A stretch of 64,000 bases of DNA from Actinomyces graevenitzii C83 (lineage in GTDB: Bacteria > Actinomycetota > Actinomycetes > Actinomycetales > Actinomycetaceae): contig NZ_JH470338.1 in NCBI RefSeq assembly GCF_000239695.1, positions 62,001 to 126,000 on the forward strand, in the 5' to 3' direction. The notes under the pieces were generated by a model that saw nothing but the letters and a program-made list of their open reading frames with translations, did no database searches and was not told where the DNA came from. The translations under genes and the position numbers were made by a program. Shown here in pieces: positions 1 to 9,474 of this stretch (its first letter is position 1; each line of letters begins with the position of its first letter).

Positions 1-2
1 GT

Positions 3-710
3 GGGGCGGTGCGCGAACGCTGGGAGTCGCTAAACGCCCTGGTGAAGTTGGCCGATGAGATTTATAAGGCGCGCGGGGCGAGCCTAGCTGATTTTGTGGC
101 CGAGCTGGCTGAGCGTGCGGCCACCCAAAACGCCCCCACGGTGGCCGGGGTGACGCTTTCATCGCTGCACGCCGCCAAAGGTTTGGAGTGGGACGCGGTG
201 TTTTTGGTGGGGGTCAGCGAGGGGCTAATGCCGATTTCGCTGTCAACCACTGAGGCGGAGATTGAGGAAGAAAAGCGTCTGCTGTATGTGGGCGTTACTC
301 GTGCCCGCAAGCATCTGCATATTTCTTATGCCCGCTCACGTTCGGCGGGTGGCAAGGGCAGCCGTAAATATTCGCGTTTCCTGGAGGGTATTTGGCCCCA
401 GGAGGCGAAAGCTGAGCGTAGCGTCTCTAAGCGGCAGGCTAATAAGCGCACTAGTGAGCTGTTTGCTGCCGAGCAGGATGCGGAAACTGTGGCCTTGTTT
501 GAGGCTTTGAAGGTTTGGCGTAAGCAGCTGGCTGACGAGTACAGCCGCCCCGCTTACACGGTGTTTGCGGATGAGACTTTGCGCTCAATTGCGGTGGTTA
601 AACCCAAGACGTTAAAGCAGCTGCTGCTTATTCGTGGGGTGGGTAAGCGCCGCCTGGAAACCTATGGGGCCCAGGTTTTGGCGCTGGTGCGTGAGCACTC
701 TAGTAGCTAG
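3..710 (+). CDS. uvrD2: UvrD/PcrA-type ATP-dependent DNA helicase with HRDC domain, C-terminal part
   Basis: Only the C-terminal part of a superfamily 1 helicase is present; the reading frame is open to the left edge of the window. Late helicase motifs are clear: TLSSLHAAKGLEWDAVFLVG (motif V region) and RLLYVGVTRARKHL (motif VI with its arginines). The last ~70 residues form an HRDC domain ending LLLIRGVGKRRLETYG. A UvrD-HRDC architecture is typical of actinobacterial UvrD2, which unwinds DNA in repair. The symbol rests on that architecture and is inferred. The next gene is convergent, with only 7 nt between the stop codons. Confidence 0.9.
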   Translation, partial: GAVRERWESLNALVKLADEIYKARGASLADFVAELAERAATQNAPTVAGVTLSSLHAAKGLEWDAVFLVGVSEGLMPISLSTTEAEIEEEKRLLYVGVTRARKHLHISYARSRSAGGKGSRKYSRFLEGIWPQEAKAERSVSKRQANKRTSELFAAEQDAETVALFEALKVWRKQLADEYSRPAYTVFADETLRSIAVVKPKTLKQLLLIRGVGKRRLETYGAQVLALVREHSSS

Positions 711-717
711 TTTGGTT

Positions 718-1704
718 TTAAGCGGCGACGGCGCCTGGGGCTTCCAGCGTCTTGCTAGCTTCCAGCGTTTCTGTGGCTTCCAGTGTCTTGGGGGCTGCCA
801 GCGCCTCTGCGGTGACGGGGCGAATGGGCTCTAGCAATTGCAGGCCGCCACAGCCGCACTCGGGGTGGGGGCTGAGCACTTGGCTGAAGCCAACCAGATC
901 GGTCTGGCTAAATTCCAGGTAGCGCCCAAGCCAATGCCCGCTGCCACTAAAGAAACTAGAAGCCACCTGCGCCACAATATTTATGCAGTGCCTGGCCACG
1001 CTTTGGCTGCTAGCCGCAACCGGCTGACACAGCAGCTGGGTGGCTAGCGTGGGCCAAGCCGGATCAGCCTCGCTAAGGTAAAGATCCAAACAGGTGGAGC
1101 ATTGACTTAAGCCCGGCACGGTAAGCGGGCCGATCAACCAGCCGCCGTCGCGCGCCAAAACCGGCAAAAAATTGAAGTTTTGCTGCAAAAAATAGCTGTT
1201 TAGACGCGGAGGCAACACCTGGGAGCCTAGCGGCACTAGCAACTGGCAGCGCCGATCAGGTGGACTGGGGCTAAACCCATGCTGCATTAAGGCCTGCTCA
1301 AGCTGGCTGGCTAAGGCGCCCTGGCTGTGGGCGTAGTCGAAAATGTGGAAGGTAGGCTCAGCGGCAAAGCTGCGGGCAGGGGAAACTGAGCCGCAGGCAG
1401 GGGGAGCTGAGCCGCTGGCAGAGGGCGCTGACCGGGCCGCGCGCAGCGCCCAACGTAGCTCATGGCTTAGCTTCCAGCAGCGCCCCAGCGGCAGGCGCAA
1501 AGAGCGCGCCAACTGCTTAACTTCAGCCTCCAAATCCGGCGGCTCGCCCTGCTCCAAGGCAATACCCCGGCTTTGGTAGAGCTGCAAAAGCGCCTGCAAA
1601 AACTTGTGTTCCTTATAGCAGCTAACGCCTATGCGCTGGCCCTGGGGCAGCTGGCTGTAGCCGTCACCGCGCCACAGTAGTCGCGTGTAAGTATTGCTAG
1701 ACAT
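718..1704 (-). CDS. Uncharacterised protein resembling the N-terminal part of actinobacterial TOMM/ThiF-like cyclodehydratase proteins
   Basis: The protein has 328 residues; the ATG is preceded by AGGAGG. The stretch LPVLARDGGWLIGPLTVPG, then SQCSTCLDLYL and DPAWP, resembles the region before the adenylation domain in the cyclodehydratase/ThiF-like proteins often found beside uvrD2 in actinobacteria. No ATP-binding ThiF motif is visible, so it is probably a shortened or degenerate member, or only structural. Two low-complexity tracts stand out: a Ser/Pro/Ala linker near residues 90-115 and a C-terminal run of KTLEA/ETLEA units. The function is unknown; the family link comes from recalled similarity and is moderate. 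Confidence 0.6.
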   Translation of the reverse strand: MSSNTYTRLLWRGDGYSQLPQGQRIGVSCYKEHKFLQALLQLYQSRGIALEQGEPPDLEAEVKQLARSLRLPLGRCWKLSHELRWALRAARSAPSASGSAPPACGSVSPARSFAAEPTFHIFDYAHSQGALASQLEQALMQHGFSPSPPDRRCQLLVPLGSQVLPPRLNSYFLQQNFNFLPVLARDGGWLIGPLTVPGLSQCSTCLDLYLSEADPAWPTLATQLLCQPVAASSQSVARHCINIVAQVASSFFSGSGHWLGRYLEFSQTDLVGFSQVLSPHPECGCGGLQLLEPIRPVTAEALAAPKTLEATETLEASKTLEAPGAVAA

Positions 1705-1812
1705 CCTAGCCTCCTATCTACTTAAGACTAAGTTTGATAGTTGGCTATGATGTTTGACAATATTTAATATTATCCTGTGGATAACTTTTGCAGACTTGGT
1801 GCTTCTGTTAGC

Positions 1813-3021
1813 TCACTTCTGCTTCTGCAGAACCGCCTTGCAAGTAGTGGCCGGAGCTTGACCGGCAGCCACGCGCTGCATAGCCGCGCGCGCCTCACTC
1901 AAGGTAGAAACCGGGATCACCGTCATCCCCTTAGGCTCATTGCCTACCACATCGGAGCAGTTACCAGCCGGAGCCAAGAACACCTTGTAGCCTTCATCCC
2001 TAGCGCCCAGCATCTTTTGCTTAATGCCACCAATGGCGCCCACATTGCCACTTAAATCAATCGTGCCCGTGCCGGCCACGGGAGTAGTGCCCGCATAGTT
2101 CTTGCCCTCCAGGCGCTGAGCAATATCCAAAGCGAAAATCATGCCAGCACTAGGGCCGCCAATATCCTTAATCGCATAAGTAACCTCATGGCCAGCAGGC
2201 GGGTTGATATTCAAAGTAATGCCCAGCATGGCGCCCTTACGGCTAGAATCCTCAGGCTTAGCGCCAACTACACTTACTTCCTGAGTGGCCGAGTCGCGCT
2301 CAATAGTGACCTTAATGGGCTTGCCCGGAGTCAGCTTCTCAAGCACTTCGCGTAGCTGCTTGTAGCTAGTGATCTGTACGTTCTTAGAATCAGCGTCCAC
2401 GATAGAAACCAGCTTGTCGCCCTTCTTGAAGGCCTGCTTAGCGCCGTCGGTCACTGCCTGCTCAACAGTCAAAGTGAATTTAGTGTCCGGCTTGGTCAGC
2501 TGCCAGGCGGCCACCACCGCACTGTCTTGCGAACCGGTCATCTGGGCTGCAGAAACCTGGGCTACAGTCTTTTCGCTAATGTTTTTAGGACACACGTTAT
2601 CGCGCTCGACGACGGCGTCAGAGCTGGTCAGTGTCGATTTGATCAGCTGCCAGTAGGTAATTCCCTTATCGTCGCAGCCCTGCACGCTCACGGTAGTCAT
2701 AGCTAGGGGAGTGGTGGAGGTGTTGGTGTTTTTAACCGAAATTACCTCTTTACCCTCAATCTTGGCGTTAACATTCAAGACGGGTCCAGGAGACTCAACG
2801 ACGTAGTCAGTGGTCGGCAAAAAGCCAAGCGCCACAACCAAAATCAGCACACTTAGCAGCGAGCAAAGCGCGACCAGGCGACGCTTGCGCTCGCGGCGCA
2901 GCTGGTTATCAATAGCTGCTTGCACCTCTTTTTCAAGATCTGTCTGCACCTGAGGATCTACGGCAGTTTGAGAGCTAGAAACGGCTGAAGTGGGGGAGGC
3001 GGGGTTGGGATCATGACTCAC
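1813..3021 (-). CDS. Lon-like S16 serine protease with N-terminal membrane anchor and PDZ domain (YlbL family)
   Basis: This 402-aa protein carries a single membrane segment at about residues 49-69, which places the rest outside the cell. A PDZ-like region spans about 190-255, and a C-terminal Lon proteolytic domain follows. The Ser-Lys dyad is visible: Ser291 in GGPSAG and Lys334 in GGIKQK. The start is GTG. The combination matches the YlbL/PDZ S16 peptidase family, which is widespread in Gram-positive bacteria and associated with the envelope. It lies divergent from the zincin-like gene, as is common in actinobacteria. The substrate is unknown. Confidence 0.9.
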   Translation of the reverse strand: MSHDPNPASPTSAVSSSQTAVDPQVQTDLEKEVQAAIDNQLRRERKRRLVALCSLLSVLILVVALGFLPTTDYVVESPGPVLNVNAKIEGKEVISVKNTNTSTTPLAMTTVSVQGCDDKGITYWQLIKSTLTSSDAVVERDNVCPKNISEKTVAQVSAAQMTGSQDSAVVAAWQLTKPDTKFTLTVEQAVTDGAKQAFKKGDKLVSIVDADSKNVQITSYKQLREVLEKLTPGKPIKVTIERDSATQEVSVVGAKPEDSSRKGAMLGITLNINPPAGHEVTYAIKDIGGPSAGMIFALDIAQRLEGKNYAGTTPVAGTGTIDLSGNVGAIGGIKQKMLGARDEGYKVFLAPAGNCSDVVGNEPKGMTVIPVSTLSEARAAMQRVAAGQAPATTCKAVLQKQK

Positions 3022-3185
3022 TTACCTAGTGTCTCATTGCAACTATGTGCTTGTGAGTTATCGCCACCACATGAACAGATTCGCTTACAGCCACAATTAT
3101 CAACAAAGTTGAGTCTATCTAACGCAACTTTATTTTTGGGGCGCTATTGTAGAGCATGTAACGAACTACGTACGAAAGGCCCACC

Positions 3186-4625
3186 ATGGACGACAAAGAG
3201 TTTGAACAGCTCGTGGCCATGTTTACCCCCATGCTGGGGGAGGCGGGCGCGCGTGAACTAGCCCAGTCGATGAAAGACAGTGGCGTCACCGGCATCGACT
3301 TCTCCCAGCTTGGCCAGCAGTTCTCGCCCGAACAGATGGCTGCAGCCCAAGCCCAAATGGCTGGTTTCATGCAGATGATGTTCTCGGGCACCTCCGACGG
3401 CGAGGTCAACTGGGAATCTGGCAAGAATGTAGCCAAGCGCCAGCTGGAAAGTGAAGCAGTTATTACCGCCGCCCAGGCTGAACAGGTGCGCCAAGCCTTA
3501 ACCGTGGCCGACCTATGGCTAGACAGTGTCACCGATTTTGCTCCCGCCGCAGGTAAACGTGAAGCCTGGAGCCGCGACAAGTGGATTGAGGCCACCTGGC
3601 CGGGCTGGCAGCGCGTATGCGAGCCGGTAGCCAAGGCCATCACCAATGCGCTAAGCGCCGCCATGCGCGCCCAGATCGCTGACCTGCCTGAAGAAATGTC
3701 GGGCATGAGCGAGCAGATTGACGCCATCAGCTCCCTGGTAGGCAACATGTCTAAAGCTGCCTGCGCCATGCAGGTGGGTTATGCCGTGGGCCAGGTAGCT
3801 AAGGGTGCTATCTCCGCTGCCGACATGGGTTTGCCGCTGCTAGCTAGTGCCGACGCCGCCATTTTGCCCGCCGGCGTGGCTGAGTTTGCTAAGGATTTGG
3901 ACGTGCCCGAGGATGAGGTGCGCATGTACCTGGCGGTGCGTGAAGCCGCCACTGAGCGCCTCTATGCGCGCGTGCCCTGGCTACGCGGGGCCGTGCTAGG
4001 TGCGGTAGAAACCTACAGCCGCGAAATCTCCGTTGACACGGCAGGTATTGAAGAGGCCGTCAGCGGCATCGATCCTACTGACCCCCAGGCCGTGCAGGGC
4101 GCACTAAACGCCTCAGACATGTTCACCACCGCCTCCCCGGCGCAGGTGGCAGCCCTAGAAAAGCTGCAAACCTTGCTGGCAGTCATTGAAGGCTGGGTAG
4201 AGACCGTCACCTTCCAGGCCTGTGTAGCCCAACTGCCGCATGCGGTGGCCCTGCAGGAAATGATGCGCCGTCGTCGTATTAGCGGCGGCTCCCAGAAGGT
4301 GCTCCACGAGCTGATGGGGCTGGAAATCAGTCCGCGCCGCGCCCGCGAAGCATCCCAACTGTGGCAGCGTATCGGCGCCGAGGTGGGGGTAAGTGAGCGT
4401 GACGCGCTGTGGGCCCACCCAGACCTGACCCCGCGCGCTGACGAGCTAGACAAGCCCGAGCAGTTCCTGGCTATGCGCGCAGCTCAGGCCCAGATGGAAG
4501 CGGATATCGACGCCGATCTGGCCAGTTTGCTTGACGGCACCCTGGGTTATCAGGGCGACGCCGCCAACTCCGACAAGGACGACAAGGACGACGAGCCCGG
4601 CACTCAGGGCGGCTCTAACAACTGA
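3186..4625 (+). CDS. Zincin_2-family protein (DUF2342), putative hydrolase lacking an obvious HExxH
   Basis: The 479-aa protein matches the actinobacterial zinc-dependent metalloprotease-like family found beside YlbL. Family segments include REAATERLYARVPWLRG, LAVIEGWVETVT, MRRRRISGG and WAHPDLTPRADELD. I see no HExxH; where relatives usually carry histidine (REAAH), this protein has REAAT. Catalytic zinc binding is therefore doubtful. The C-terminus is a charged DKDDKDDE tail. The ATG follows GAAAGG. The gene is divergent from the Lon-like protease, with about 165 nt between them that contain a 7-bp inverted repeat (3105-3111/3125-3131). Function unproven. Confidence 0.82.
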   Translation: MDDKEFEQLVAMFTPMLGEAGARELAQSMKDSGVTGIDFSQLGQQFSPEQMAAAQAQMAGFMQMMFSGTSDGEVNWESGKNVAKRQLESEAVITAAQAEQVRQALTVADLWLDSVTDFAPAAGKREAWSRDKWIEATWPGWQRVCEPVAKAITNALSAAMRAQIADLPEEMSGMSEQIDAISSLVGNMSKAACAMQVGYAVGQVAKGAISAADMGLPLLASADAAILPAGVAEFAKDLDVPEDEVRMYLAVREAATERLYARVPWLRGAVLGAVETYSREISVDTAGIEEAVSGIDPTDPQAVQGALNASDMFTTASPAQVAALEKLQTLLAVIEGWVETVTFQACVAQLPHAVALQEMMRRRRISGGSQKVLHELMGLEISPRRAREASQLWQRIGAEVGVSERDALWAHPDLTPRADELDKPEQFLAMRAAQAQMEADIDADLASLLDGTLGYQGDAANSDKDDKDDEPGTQGGSNN

Positions 4626-4648
4626 GCATCCCGACAGCCCACGCGCTC

Positions 4649-4702
4649 GGCCAGTCCAGCGGGGCCGGCCAGTCCAGCGGGGCCAGCCAGTCCAGCGGGC
4701 GG
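4649..4702. repeat. Three tandem 18-bp repeats after the zincin-like gene
   Basis: Three near-identical 18-bp units built on GCCAGTCCAGCGGG follow each other without spacers in the gap between two convergent genes. The first two units are identical and the third differs at its ends. It may have arisen by slippage; no terminator U-tract follows. Confidence 0.8.
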
Positions 4703-4707
4703 CAAAA

Positions 4708-5268
4708 CTAAACCAAAGTAGCTTTCAGGGCGGCGACCAGTCCCGGTACTAGGTCGCTGCCCTGAACTACCTGGGTGGGCTCATCATGCGAACGCATACG
4801 CAAAGCGCACCAGGATTCGCCTCCGCGCAGCACGCCCACCACCATGCGCACATCCTCACGCTCAGGGTGGTTGGCTAGGAAAGCCAGGCGTTCGTCGTCG
4901 TCGCTAATTGCGCTAGCAGCCTGCTCAGCCTGCGGGGGCAAAACCGAGCGCTCAACACTTAGCGCCGCCCCATCAACCTCAGCCGGCCAAGCCAACTGGC
5001 CCAGCAGATCCTCCAAATCAACGGCCTCAGGCAAGCCATCTTGCTCAATGCTCATCAATAACTGCGGGTCTTGCTGGGCATCTTGCACCACCTGGGCAGG
5101 CAGTAGCTGGGCTAGGGAAGGGTCATTAGCCAGTGCGTCGGCGGTACGCACCAACGCAAACACGCTGGTAGGCCCATCCCAGCCGCGCGTGCTGACATGC
5201 TCTTCGAGCTCCACAACTGCGCGGGCAAGGGCAAAATGAGCCGCTGAAGGACTTTCGTTGCTAGTCAT
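4708..5268 (-). CDS. PPA1309-like conserved actinobacterial protein
   Basis: About 186 residues long. The N-terminal block HFALARAVVELEEHVSTRGW followed by SVFALV is typical of the PPA1309 family, a conserved actinobacterial family of unknown function encoded next to the UPF0182 gene. I chose the ATG at 5268 (MTSNESPS) because the family begins there; an in-frame GTG lies 30 nt upstream, and neither start has a strong ribosome site. There is no signal peptide or membrane segment, so a cytoplasmic protein is likely. The neighbourhood (YlbL, zincin, PPA1309, UPF0182) is a conserved actinobacterial cluster. Confidence 0.75.
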   Translation of the reverse strand: MTSNESPSAAHFALARAVVELEEHVSTRGWDGPTSVFALVRTADALANDPSLAQLLPAQVVQDAQQDPQLLMSIEQDGLPEAVDLEDLLGQLAWPAEVDGAALSVERSVLPPQAEQAASAISDDDERLAFLANHPEREDVRMVVGVLRGGESWCALRMRSHDEPTQVVQGSDLVPGLVAALKATLV

Positions 5269-5385
5269 AGGTAAATTCTTACATTCTTTAAGCCTCACGC
5301 ACGCCTAAAGCGAGGCTACTAACAACTTAAGCGGCACATATGTAACCATTAGTCTTAGTGAACCCAAACACGAAGGAGACACAAG

Positions 5386-8300
5386 GTGAGTGAATCTGGC
5401 CGGGAGGGTCAAAGCCGGCCCAAAAAGGGCAAGCCATCCTCAACCCCTACACGCAAACGCACGGGTGCTTTGCCTATAACTATCTCGATCCTGTTTATTG
5501 CAGCTATTGCGGTTACCGGGTTTTCCCAAGTGTGGACCGACATTTTGTGGTTCAACCAGCTTGGTTTTGCGCGCGTGCTGTGGACCCAGTGGATCGCCTC
5601 TGCGCTGATGGCCCTGACCATGGGGCTACTAACAGCCCTGGCAGTGTGGCTGTCTATGCGTTTTGCCTATCGCGCCCGGCCGCTACGCGTGCCCAACCCT
5701 GACGACCGTGGCATGGAGGTCTACCAGAAGGCCATTGAACCCATGCGCCGCACCCTAACCTGGCTGGTACCCCTGGGGGTGGGCCTGTTTGTGGGCTTTA
5801 CCCAAGCCATGCCGCATTGGCGTGAAATCCTGCTGGCTTTTAACTCCTCAGCTTTTGGGGTTAAAGACCCGCAGTGGGGCCTGGATGTATCCTTCTATAT
5901 CTTTATTTTGCCGCTGCTGCGTACGCTGATTAGATTACTGGTTTCAATTACGATTACTGCCGCTATTTTTAGCCTGGGAACACACTACCTTTACGGCGGA
6001 ATTACTTTAGCTCCACGTTTTAAGATCACCCGTGCAGCGCGCGTGCAGCTAACTATTTTTGCGGCTATTTACTGCCTAACCCAGGCCGTTAATTTCTGGC
6101 TGCAACGCTACAGTTTGCTTTTTGATGCAAGTGGCCGTTTCGACGGCGCCACCTACACTGATGTGCACGCCAATATTCCAGCTAAAACCATTTTGGCAGC
6201 TATTAGTGTGGTAATTGCGGTGCTGTTTATTGCCTCAATTTGGATGAAATCCTGGAAACTGCCGATCACTGGTGTGGTGGTTATGGTGGTTTCTTCACTG
6301 GTGATCGGCTCGGTGTATCCGGCGGTAGTGCAAAAGTTTGTGGTTGACCCCAACGCCCAGCGCAGCGAGGCGCCCTATATTCAACGCAATATTGACGCCA
6401 CCTTGGCTGCTTACGGCCTAGATAAAACCGAAATCACCGCCTATAACGCCAAGACTGACGCCAGTGCCGGCCAGCTTAAGGCTGACGCCGAATCTACCGC
6501 TTCGATCCGTTTGCTTGACCCCAGCCTGGTTACCCCCACTTTCCGCCAGTTGCAGCAAAACCGCCAGTACTACAACTTCTCTTCGCAGCTAAACGTTGAC
6601 CGCTACCAGGTCTCGGGCACCAGCCGTGACACGGTTATTGCGGTGCGTGAATTGAACCTGGCCGGTCTTAGCCAGGACCAGCACACCTGGGTTAATGACC
6701 ACACCGTCTACACCCACGGCTACGGCGTCGTCAGTGCCTACGGCAATACCGTAGCCAGCGGCGGTTACCCCTCCTTCTGGGAGGGCGGTATTCCCTCCAC
6801 CGGTGACCTGGGGGTTTACGAGCCGCGCATTTACTTTGGGCAGCAGTCTCCCAACTACTCCATTGTGGGCGGCACCGGCAATGCCAAGCGTGAACTGGAC
6901 TATCCTGACGACTCCACTAAAGCCGGCCAGGTAAACACCACCTTCACCGGTAATGGCGGCCCAAATGTGGGTAACCCCTTCAACAAGTTCATGTACGCCG
7001 TCAAATTCCGGGAAATGAACATCTTGTTCTCTAAGGAAGTTGGCGCCAAGTCCCAGATTCTTTACGTGCGTGACCCGGCCACGCGCGTGCAGAAGGTGGC
7101 CCCCTGGCTCACCCTGGACGCTCACCCCTACCCGGCGGTAGTTGACACCGACGGCGACCCCAAGACTCCCAAGCGCGTAGTGTGGATTTTGGATGGTTAC
7201 ACCACCTCCAACAACTACCCCTACGCCGCCCACGAGTCCCTCAAGGACGCCACCGCTGACGCCCGCTCTGGCTCCTCCTCGCTGGTGGGGGCCGACACCG
7301 ACAAGGCCAACTATGTGCGTAACTCGGTTAAGGCCGTGGTAGACGCCTATGACGGCTCAGTGACCCTGTACGAATGGGATCAAAAAGACCCCATTGTTAA
7401 GGCTTGGAGCAAAGTGTTCCCGGGTTCGGTTACGTCCATGAGCAAGATGAGCGCGGACCTGATGGCCCACATGCGTTACCCCGAAGACCTGTTCAAACTG
7501 CAGCGCACGGTTATGGCCCGCTACCACGTGCGTAGCGCCGATGAGTTTTACTCCGGTGGTGACTTCTGGAAGGTTCCTGACGACCCCACTCGCCGCGACG
7601 CCGGGGCACAGGCACCCTACTACCTGACCTTGAAGATGCCCGGACAGGAAAAGGCTTCCTTCTCCCTCTCCAGCGTCTACATCATTGGCGGTACCACTGA
7701 CCGTAACGTGCTGACCGGATTTATTGCGGTGGATTCAGAAACCTCCAGCGGTAAAGCCGGGGTGCGTAACCCCAACTACGGCAAGATCAGGTTGCTGGAA
7801 CTGCCACGTTCATCGAATGTGTCGGGACCTGGCCAGGTACAAAACAAGTTCTCCTCTGACGCTAACGTGTCGCAAACCTTGAACTTGCTGGCCCAGCAGT
7901 CCTCGCAGGTGTTGCGCGGTAACTTGCTGACGCTGCCGGTGGGTGGCGGCCTGCTGTACGTGCAACCGGTTTATGTGCAGTCCTCCTCGGGCACGCAATA
8001 TCCGCTGCTGCGTAAGGTGCTGGTGCTCTTTGGTGAAAAGGTTGGCTTCGCTGACACCCTTAACGGTGCCCTGGATCAGGTGTTCGGGGGAGACTCCGGC
8101 GCTAAGACCGGTGAGCAGATCGTAAACGGTGATAACGGCGCCGCCAATAACACCAATAAGCAGCCCGCTGCCTCGCCTGGGGCCTCTGCGGCTCCGAGCG
8201 CCTCTGCCAGCCCGACGTCGTCTAGCCCGACGGCGTCGACGGCCACCACCCCGGCTACCGGCACCAACCCAGCTGGCGGCAATAACCCGGCGCTGAGCCA

Positions 8301-8436
8301 GGCCCTGTCGGACGCTAAGAAGGCCATGCAGGACTCCAACGACGCCATGAAGCGTGGCGACTGGAGCGCTTACGGCGATGCCCAAAAGCGACTGCAAGAC
8401 GCCATCGAGCGCGCTACTAAGGCCCAAGGCAACTAA
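5386..8436 (+). CDS. UPF0182-family large membrane protein
   Basis: The 1016-residue protein starts with GTG after AAGGAG. The first ~320 residues hold about seven hydrophobic segments (the first after a basic N-terminus at about residues 25-50). They are followed by a long extracytoplasmic region with motifs typical of UPF0182, such as APYIQRNIDATLAAYGL and the aromatic block beginning GYPSFWEGG. A Ser/Ala/Pro/Thr-rich linker near residues 920-965 precedes a helical C-terminus. The family is widespread in actinobacteria and its function is unestablished. The gene is followed directly by a strong hairpin. Confidence 0.93.
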   Translation: MSESGREGQSRPKKGKPSSTPTRKRTGALPITISILFIAAIAVTGFSQVWTDILWFNQLGFARVLWTQWIASALMALTMGLLTALAVWLSMRFAYRARPLRVPNPDDRGMEVYQKAIEPMRRTLTWLVPLGVGLFVGFTQAMPHWREILLAFNSSAFGVKDPQWGLDVSFYIFILPLLRTLIRLLVSITITAAIFSLGTHYLYGGITLAPRFKITRAARVQLTIFAAIYCLTQAVNFWLQRYSLLFDASGRFDGATYTDVHANIPAKTILAAISVVIAVLFIASIWMKSWKLPITGVVVMVVSSLVIGSVYPAVVQKFVVDPNAQRSEAPYIQRNIDATLAAYGLDKTEITAYNAKTDASAGQLKADAESTASIRLLDPSLVTPTFRQLQQNRQYYNFSSQLNVDRYQVSGTSRDTVIAVRELNLAGLSQDQHTWVNDHTVYTHGYGVVSAYGNTVASGGYPSFWEGGIPSTGDLGVYEPRIYFGQQSPNYSIVGGTGNAKRELDYPDDSTKAGQVNTTFTGNGGPNVGNPFNKFMYAVKFREMNILFSKEVGAKSQILYVRDPATRVQKVAPWLTLDAHPYPAVVDTDGDPKTPKRVVWILDGYTTSNNYPYAAHESLKDATADARSGSSSLVGADTDKANYVRNSVKAVVDAYDGSVTLYEWDQKDPIVKAWSKVFPGSVTSMSKMSADLMAHMRYPEDLFKLQRTVMARYHVRSADEFYSGGDFWKVPDDPTRRDAGAQAPYYLTLKMPGQEKASFSLSSVYIIGGTTDRNVLTGFIAVDSETSSGKAGVRNPNYGKIRLLELPRSSNVSGPGQVQNKFSSDANVSQTLNLLAQQSSQVLRGNLLTLPVGGGLLYVQPVYVQSSSGTQYPLLRKVLVLFGEKVGFADTLNGALDQVFGGDSGAKTGEQIVNGDNGAANNTNKQPAASPGASAAPSASASPTSSSPTASTATTPATGTNPAGGNNPALSQALSDAKKAMQDSNDAMKRGDWSAYGDAQKRLQDAIERATKAQGN

Positions 8437-8482
8437 CCGACGGCCGCGCAACGGCCCGGTAAAACGGGCCAGGCGCCGTCGG
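8437..8482 (+). terminator. Hairpin after the UPF0182 gene
   Basis: Directly after the stop codon, CCGACGGC (8437-8444) pairs with GCCGTCGG (8475-8482), and an inner stem GGCCCG/CGGGCC lies at 8453-8458/8465-8470. There is no U-tract, so termination may be of a non-canonical actinobacterial type. Confidence 0.55.
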
Positions 8483-8552
8483 CCCTAAAAACGGCAGGAC
8501 GCGAGTCTAAGGTGTGCCCTAGGCCACGCGCCTAAGCCGGCGGTGCGCCGAA

Positions 8553-8605
8553 TGTGCCCTAGCAACTACCCAGCCCCACCGGGCCGAGCTAGCTGCTAGG
8601 GCACA
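8553..8605. repeat. 12-bp perfect inverted repeat upstream of orn
   Basis: TGTGCCCTAGCA (8553-8564) and TGCTAGGGCACA (8594-8605) are perfectly complementary across a 29-nt loop. A third partial copy, TGTGCCCTAG, sits at 8513-8522. It could be a terminator or a protein-binding site; the sequence does not decide. Confidence 0.6.
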
Positions 8606-8655
8606 GTTGTATCGAAAACTAACCCCCGCGCCGGCGCCTGCGTACACTTACCTAC

Positions 8656-9297
8656 GTGAGTAAAGAGAGCCTGATGCACGATCCGCTGGTTTGGATCGAC
8701 TGTGAAATGACTGGGCTGAGCCTAGTTGACGACGCCCTAATCGAGGTGGCCGTAATCGTCACCGACTACCAGCTACAGCCCCTAGATAAGGGCATTGACC
8801 TGCTGATTAAACCCAGCCAGCAAGCCCTAGAGCAGATGAATGACTTTGTGCGTAACATGCACACCCACTCGGGGCTGCTAGAGCAGCTAGCCGGGCCGGA
8901 GGCTATGGACATGGAGACCGCCACCGCCGAGGTTTTGGCCTACATCAAGCGTCTAGTGCCCCAAGAGCGCACCGCCCTGCTGGCCGGAAACAGCGTTGGT
9001 AACGACAAAAACTTCCTGGCCCGCGACATGCCTGAGGTTATTGAGCACCTGCACTACCGCATCATTGACGTATCCACCATCAAGGAGCTGGCCAAGCACT
9101 GGTACCCCCAGGCCTACAGCCACGCCCCCGAAAAGACCGGCAACCACCGCGCCCTGGGCGACATTGCTGATTCCATCGATGAGCTGCGCTACTACCGTCA
9201 GGCCCTATTTGAGGGCGAAGGGGAGCGCGACTACGGCGCCATTGCGGCCCAAATCAGTGCTGACTCCACTTTGGCGCGCATTGCTGAACGTTTCTAA
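8656..9297 (+). CDS. orn: Oligoribonuclease (3'-5' exoribonuclease, DEDDh)
   Basis: Orn degrades 2-5 nt RNA fragments to mononucleotides as the last step of RNA decay. The DEDDh acidic residues are visible: WIDCEMTGL (Exo I), NSVGNDKNFL (Exo II), and HRALGDIADSIDELRYYR (Exo III with His and Asp). The start is uncertain. GTG at 8656 lies a few bases after a TACACT -10-like box, which would suit a leaderless transcript. ATG at 8674 (MHDPLVWIDCE) follows AAAGAGAG and matches the usual family N-terminus. The length (about 207-213 aa) is normal for the family. Confidence 0.95.
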   Translation: MSKESLMHDPLVWIDCEMTGLSLVDDALIEVAVIVTDYQLQPLDKGIDLLIKPSQQALEQMNDFVRNMHTHSGLLEQLAGPEAMDMETATAEVLAYIKRLVPQERTALLAGNSVGNDKNFLARDMPEVIEHLHYRIIDVSTIKELAKHWYPQAYSHAPEKTGNHRALGDIADSIDELRYYRQALFEGEGERDYGAIAAQISADSTLARIAERF

Positions 9298-9474
9298 GCC
9301 GTTTTTGGAGTGCCTGTGCAGCGCGCCCGGGGCGCTTTGGAAGCGTCCCTGGAGTGTGCCCGGCTCGCTTCTGGGCACTCCTGGACCAAAGCGTGACCTA
9401 ATACACAGTCGCGTAAGTGGCGTACAGGTGGGTAAAGCAGCTAAAGTTCATTGCTGTTGCAGGTAATGCACATG

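Noticed and set aside
7810..8451. 213-codon antisense frame at the end of the UPF0182 gene
   Set aside because: Arg/Gly-rich shadow of the Ser/Ala/Pro linker region.
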